Source: Bacillota bacterium
GTDB lineage: Bacteria > Bacillota > Clostridia > Tissierellales > Peptoniphilaceae
Direction of reading: 5' to 3'
DNA: 64,000 nucleotides
NCBI GenBank assembly: GCA_028724185.1
Contig: JAQYDN010000021.1
Location: 1 to 64,000, forward strand
Part shown: positions 60,438 through 64,000 of the stretch, piece after piece
How the letters are laid out: every line of letters starts with the position of its first letter
How positions within the stretch are numbered: position 1 is the first letter of the stretch
Made by a program: the position numbers and the translations under genes
Notes under the pieces: generated by a model
Told to the model about the DNA's origin: nothing
The model's input: only the letters and a program-made list of their open reading frames with translations
The model's database searches: none

Positions 60438-62258
60438 TTATTCGACGGTGACGGACTTTGCGAGGTTTCTCGGTTTGTCGACGTCGTTACCTAATAAGAC
60501 GCTCACTTTGTAGGCGAGGACTTGTTGCGGCAAGACGGCGAGAATCGGCGCGTAGAGGTCCGAGATGGCGGGGACGCGGATGACGGCGTCCGACAGGTCG
60601 CTGAACTGGGTGCTGATTTCGTCGGTAATGGCGATGGTGTAGGCGCCGCGCGCCTTAACTTCCTTGATGTTGGAGATGCTCTTTTCCACGAGGGGCGATT
60701 GTGTAATAATCGTCACGACGGGGATGCCCTCTTCGATCAGCGCAATGCTGCCGTGCTTGAGTTCTCCGGCGGGCATCGACTGTGCGTGAATGTAGGAAAT
60801 TTCCTTCAACTTGAGTGCGCCTTCTTTTGCGCTTAGATAGTCGATGCCGCGGCCGAGGTAAAAGACGGCGGGGTGTTTTGCGAGGCGTTCGGCGATGGGA
60901 TCCAGCGTGTCGATGTCTTCCAAGATCTCTTCGATCTTTCCGGGGATCGACTCGAATTCTTCGATCGCCATCTTGACGTCTTCTCTGCCGTAGGTTCCCA
61001 GTTTATAGCCGAAGTCCAAGGCGAGCAGGTAGAGGCTTAAAAGTTGCGTCGAGTAGGCCTTGGTGCTCGCGACGGAGATTTCCGGTCCCGCGTCGCAATA
61101 CATAACCTTATCGCTTTCGCGGTCGACGCTCGAGCCGACGACGTTGGTAATCGCGAGGACCTTTGCCCCGCGAAGTTTCGCCTCACGTAAGACGGCGAGG
61201 GTGTCTCCGGTCTCGCCGGATTGACTGACGACGATGAGTAAGCTGTTTTCGTTTAAAAACGGCATGTTGTAACGGAACTCCGAGGCGATGTCCGCGGTGA
61301 TTTCGCGTTGAAGGGCATCTTCGAGCGCGCGCTTTCCGACTTGAGATGCGTGGAAGGCGGTACCGCACGCGGAGATATAAATGTGATCGAACGCCTCAAT
61401 TTCCTCCTTGGTGAAGGATTGATCCTTCAAGTCGATGAAGCCGTCTGTAACTTTTCGTCTGAGACAGTCCTTGATCGCCTTCGGCTGTTCGAAGATTTCC
61501 TTGATCATGTAGTGGTCGTAGCCTTCTTTGCCGGCGCTTTCGAGGCTCCACTCGACGGTTTGCACGTCTCTTTGGACGGGATTGCCGTGGTTGTAAATGT
61601 GATAGCTGTCCTTGTCGATTTCGACGATGTCGTCGTTGTTCAAGTAGATGACGTCGCGCGTGTAGGCGAGAAGCGCCGGTACGTCGGATGCGGCAAAGAC
61701 GCCGTCGTCGCAGATACCCAAGATGAGGGGCGACTCTCTGCGCGTGACGATTAATTTATCGGGATCATCGACGCTTAAGACCGCCAGGCTGAATGTGCCG
61801 ACGACGTCGTTGATGCTGTCTTCGACCGCTTTTCTCAAATCTCCTTGGAATTTGGATGCGATGAGGTTGGCGACGACTTCGGTGTCGGTGTCGGAATAAA
61901 AGGTATATCCCTTTTCGCTGAGGTCGTCTTTAATCGCCTGGAAATTTTCGATGATGCCGTTGTGTACGACGGCGACTCTTCCGTCACTGCTGACGTGAGG
62001 GTGGGCGTTCGTTTCGGTCGGGACGCCGTGCGTCGCCCAACGCGTATGTCCGATTCCGACCGTGCCCTTGAGCGGGCGATCTTTTAACTTGTCGGTGAGT
62101 GCCTCGAGGCGACCGGCCGCCTTGACGACCTGCAATTTATCGTCTTCGATGATGGCGATGCCGGCACTGTCGTATCCTCGGTACTCCAGTTTTTCCAATC
62201 CTTGAATAATGCGTTCTTCTGCGTCATTTAAGCCGTTAAAGGCTACAATTCCACACAT
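60438..62258 (-). CDS. glmS: Glutamine-fructose-6-phosphate aminotransferase (isomerizing)
   Basis: Makes glucosamine-6-phosphate for cell-wall synthesis. The 606-aa protein starts MCGIVAFNGL, with Cys2 as glutaminase nucleophile after Met removal. It has TRWATHGVPTETNAHPH near 74 and two SIS domains (SACGTAFHASQVGK near 298; SGETGDTLAVLREAKLRGAK near 349). The C-terminal NLAKSVTVE is the conserved tail. The start at 62258 follows AGGAGG; the track extends 14 codons too far upstream into the leader. Confidence 0.97.
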   Translation of the reverse strand: MCGIVAFNGLNDAEERIIQGLEKLEYRGYDSAGIAIIEDDKLQVVKAAGRLEALTDKLKDRPLKGTVGIGHTRWATHGVPTETNAHPHVSSDGRVAVVHNGIIENFQAIKDDLSEKGYTFYSDTDTEVVANLIASKFQGDLRKAVEDSINDVVGTFSLAVLSVDDPDKLIVTRRESPLILGICDDGVFAASDVPALLAYTRDVIYLNNDDIVEIDKDSYHIYNHGNPVQRDVQTVEWSLESAGKEGYDHYMIKEIFEQPKAIKDCLRRKVTDGFIDLKDQSFTKEEIEAFDHIYISACGTAFHASQVGKRALEDALQREITADIASEFRYNMPFLNENSLLIVVSQSGETGDTLAVLREAKLRGAKVLAITNVVGSSVDRESDKVMYCDAGPEISVASTKAYSTQLLSLYLLALDFGYKLGTYGREDVKMAIEEFESIPGKIEEILEDIDTLDPIAERLAKHPAVFYLGRGIDYLSAKEGALKLKEISYIHAQSMPAGELKHGSIALIEEGIPVVTIITQSPLVEKSISNIKEVKARGAYTIAITDEISTQFSDLSDAVIRVPAISDLYAPILAVLPQQVLAYKVSVLLGNDVDKPRNLAKSVTVE

Positions 62259-62271
62259 AAAATCCTCCTTA

Positions 62272-62404
62272 CGGGGAGCTGCTGTATCGATTTTGTGCAC
62301 AGGTTGCCCTGGGTTTTGTACAATACTAAGGCTGCAGACCTATGAAGTATCCGCCGAATTTTCGATGACTTCATTCCTCGTCCACCTAAAAGGTTCTGGC
62401 GCTT
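62272..62404 (-). ncRNA. glmS ribozyme (glucosamine-6-phosphate-activated)
   Basis: On the minus strand the leader reads AGCGCCAGAACC, then GGACGAGGA, then ATCGAAAATTCGGCGGAT, the conserved core of the glmS catalytic riboswitch. By homology, self-cleavage occurs between A62404 and G62403. Glucosamine-6-phosphate bound at the core would trigger cleavage and lower glmS mRNA. It lies just upstream of the glmS ribosome-binding site. Confidence 0.95.
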
Positions 62405-62443
62405 GTGTTTGTTCTCCCCAAAATATTTAGTTGAATATCAGTA

Positions 62444-62449
62444 TTATAC
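62444..62449 (-). promoter_or_regulatory. -10 element of the glmS transcript
   Basis: TATAAT read on the minus strand (62449-62444), about 40 bases before the ribozyme cleavage site; a weak TTTACC lies 16 bases upstream. Confidence 0.5.
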
Positions 62450-62482
62450 CATAGCCGATTAAAAGGTAAAACAAACCTTGCC

Positions 62483-62511
62483 TTGACGCTAATAATAGCT
62501 ATTGGTATGAT
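62483..62511 (+). promoter_or_regulatory. Promoter of the parvulin-type isomerase gene
   Basis: TTGACG (62483-62488), a 17-base spacer and TATGAT (62506-62511). Confidence 0.7.
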
Positions 62512-62571
62512 AAAAACCATGTGAAGAAACAGAGAAACATCTTTTTCTCTGAACAATAACAGGAGGTTGAC

Positions 62572-63321
62572 ATGACAGAAGAGAATAAATTACTCGCAAC
62601 CGTGGACGGCGTCGAGATCCACGCGTCCGATGTAGATGCCTATTTACAAAGCATGAACCCGCAAATGGCGATCCAATTTCAAGGTGAGGAAGGAAAACAA
62701 CACATTTTAGACGAACTCATCCGCCAAGAGTTATTATTAAAAGATGCACTCGATCGTCACTTGGACGACGAAGAAGAATTTAAGAAAGTATTCAAAGATA
62801 CCAAGCACTCCTTGCTTAAATCGTATAATTTTTCAAAAGCCATCGAAGGCGCCAGTGTGTCGGAAGAAGAACAAAAGGCGTTCTATGAAGAAAACAAACA
62901 GTTCTTCAAGAGTCCCGAATCGGTTCACGCGGCACATATTTTAGTCGACGACGAAGATAAGGCAAAAGACATTGCGAAGCAATTGAACGACGGCGCCAAT
63001 TTCGAAGAGTTGGCTAAAAAAGAATCGACCTGTCCCTCCAACGAACGAGGCGGCGATCTCGGAACGTTCGGTCGCGGTCAAATGGTTCCCGAATTCGATG
63101 AGAAGGTCTTCGACATGAAAGACGGCGAAATTTCCGATCCCGTTAAGACGCAATTCGGTTACCACATCATCAAGCGCATCGAAGGACAACCCGAAGAAAT
63201 GCGCGATTACGACGACGTGAAAGATGAAATTAATATGGAATTAATGCGTCGCAAACAACAAGAATTGTATTTAAACAAGGTAAACGAATTAGAAAAACAC
63301 TATAAAGTCGAACGCAAATAA
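62572..63321 (+). CDS. Parvulin-type peptidyl-prolyl cis-trans isomerase without signal peptide
   Basis: A 249-aa protein with an N-terminal SurA/PrsA-like helical chaperone region (ATVDGVEIHASDVDAYL near 9, DELIRQELLLKDAL near 46). One rotamase domain covers about 120-215 (AAHILVDDEDKAKDI near 124, RGGDLGTFGRGQMVPEFD near 160 split, FGYHIIKR near 205). No signal peptide or lipobox is seen, so it should stay in the cytoplasm. AGGAGGTTGAC precedes the start. Confidence 0.92.
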   Translation: MTEENKLLATVDGVEIHASDVDAYLQSMNPQMAIQFQGEEGKQHILDELIRQELLLKDALDRHLDDEEEFKKVFKDTKHSLLKSYNFSKAIEGASVSEEEQKAFYEENKQFFKSPESVHAAHILVDDEDKAKDIAKQLNDGANFEELAKKESTCPSNERGGDLGTFGRGQMVPEFDEKVFDMKDGEISDPVKTQFGYHIIKRIEGQPEEMRDYDDVKDEINMELMRRKQQELYLNKVNELEKHYKVERK

Positions 63322-63348
63322 AAAAAGCGGCATGGGCCGCTTTTTTTA
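63320..63348 (+). terminator. Terminator after the isomerase gene
   Basis: The stem AAAAAAAGCGGC / GCCGCTTTTTTT with an ATGG loop, overlapping the stop codon. Confidence 0.9.
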
Positions 63349-63408
63349 TGGCGCATAAGTGAAAGTTTTGTCAATAATCGGCTGTGAGAGCGTTTTCGTA
63401 ATTTTTTA

Positions 63409-63417
63409 TGTTATAAT
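63409..63417 (+). promoter_or_regulatory. Extended -10 promoter of the RelA/SpoT-domain gene
   Basis: TG-T-TATAAT is an extended -10 element; no good -35 is seen at the proper spacing. Confidence 0.55.
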
Positions 63418-63439
63418 ACAAACGTGTCAGGAGGAAATT

Positions 63440-64000
63440 ATGGAAATGGATTTATTCAGCTTTATTGATCGCGCTATTAAGTTGCTCAATATTAAATATG
63501 ATCATATTATGACGCTCAATCACGAGCTGGAGAACTTTTTTATCTCCGAATTCGGAGACAAGGATAACTTTTTAGCCGTCAATTCTCGAATAAAATCACC
63601 GAATTCGTTACGTGAAAAAATCATTCGAAACAATTTGTACATGCGCTACGATAGCCCTTTAAAGATGATGTTTGACATGCAAGACATCGTTGGGTTGCGG
63701 ATCGAATGCCGCTTTACCGACGACGAAGTCGACATCTACCGTGCTATCTTGGAAAAATTTTATATTCCGGCGGGCAATGGCTATTACCGCTCGCCGAATC
63801 ATAAGCAGATTTTTTTAAATCTCGAAACGTCACAGCCGATGCTTCAAAAGAATGGCTTCGGTATTTATAAAATAGATGGGTATATTATCGATGGCGGGTT
63901 TAAACTCAAGTTTGAACTTCAAATCAAGTCGCTGGTCAACGTGTTCTGGGGCGAAATCGATCATAAGGTCTTGTATAAAAACTTCAATTATATGCTGACC
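63440..64000 (+). CDS. RelA/SpoT-domain protein, cut off by the window end
   Basis: The first 187 codons of a gene missing from the ORF track because no stop is reached. It has the nucleotidyltransferase features of (p)ppGpp synthetases: SRIKSPNSLREKIIRNN (near residue 53), FDMQDIVGLRIECRF near 80 and FELQIKSLVNVFWGEIDHK near 160. There is no HD hydrolase domain before it, so it resembles a small alarmone synthetase or the divergent RelA/SpoT-domain proteins of clostridia. Its activity cannot be judged without the rest. GGAGG precedes ATG 63440. Confidence 0.85.
   Translation, partial: MEMDLFSFIDRAIKLLNIKYDHIMTLNHELENFFISEFGDKDNFLAVNSRIKSPNSLREKIIRNNLYMRYDSPLKMMFDMQDIVGLRIECRFTDDEVDIYRAILEKFYIPAGNGYYRSPNHKQIFLNLETSQPMLQKNGFGIYKIDGYIIDGGFKLKFELQIKSLVNVFWGEIDHKVLYKNFNYMLT

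Noticed and set aside
1-64000. CRISPR arrays, insertion sequences, prophage or integrative elements
   Set aside because: No repeated spacer arrays, transposase, integrase or phage structural genes were seen in any frame.

Overview
The window looks like a chromosomal segment of an anaerobic, low-to-mid GC Gram-positive bacterium (Bacillota). The most likely group is Tissierellia/Peptoniphilaceae (Peptoniphilus/Aedoeadaptatus/Murdochiella-like); I cannot fix the genus from sequence alone. Pointers are a complete RnfCDGEAB ferredoxin:NAD oxidoreductase, a one-chain pyruvate:ferredoxin oxidoreductase, HPr kinase, an LCP cell-wall enzyme, the Prp protease with an N-terminally extended L27, a glmS ribozyme, and strong AGGAGG ribosome-binding sites. 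I see no phage, insertion sequence, CRISPR array or integrase, so this is core-like sequence with one long metabolic island.

Layout. 1-345: two near-identical tRNA-Leu genes with different anticodons (GAG and CAG), each with its own terminator. 391-1883: an N-terminally short biotin-dependent carboxyltransferase overlapping a small biotin carrier protein. 2040-7251: a structured leader that looks like an attenuator, then rnfCDGEAB and a terminator. 7303-14673: NusG-II protein, Gx transporter, maf, radC, mreC, mreD, a very long PBP2 and a degenerate MinD-like protein. 14701-23939: two radical-SAM-associated genes, RNase G, the rplU-prp-rpmA operon, obg, yhbY, nadD, yqeK, an LCP protein, rsfS and ridA, an order familiar from Firmicutes. 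23953-27404: comEA, uvrC, hprK. 27521-31060: nifJ. 31379-31837: a glutathione peroxidase homologue.

31959-40745 is the phosphate module: pstS, then (after a terminator and a second Pho-box-like repeat) pstC-pstA-pstB-phoU-phoB-phoR, followed by a second two-component pair. The PstS halves are in swapped order, as in a circular permutation. 40794-41351 holds decayed gene remnants. 41493-45890 (minus strand) carries a creatininase-family protein and pyruvate carboxylase.

46025-58480 is a 17-gene, tightly overlapping anaerobic (cobalt-early) cobalamin operon: cbiB, cbiK, cbiL, cobD, cbiC, cbiD, cbiE, cbiT, cbiF, cbiG, cbiH, cbiJ, a small 8-cysteine protein, cobT, cobU, cobS, cobC. It lacks cbiA and cbiP, and no cobalamin riboswitch fits in the 134-base divergent region before it. 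58573-64000: an SLH surface protein, an unexplained 370-base gap, a small GNAT protein, glmS on the minus strand behind a clear glmS ribozyme, a signal-less parvulin-type prolyl isomerase, and a RelA/SpoT-domain gene that runs off the end.

Together the metabolic genes describe a ferredoxin-centred anaerobe. PFOR reduces ferredoxin with electrons from pyruvate, Rnf converts ferredoxin oxidation into an ion gradient and NADH, pyruvate carboxylase and the small carboxyltransferase/biotin carrier pair handle C3/C4 carboxyl chemistry, and cobalamin is made for B12-dependent enzymes that lie elsewhere. Boundaries of genes were adjusted from the ORF track where ribosome-binding sites or 4-base stop/start overlaps favoured a different start.
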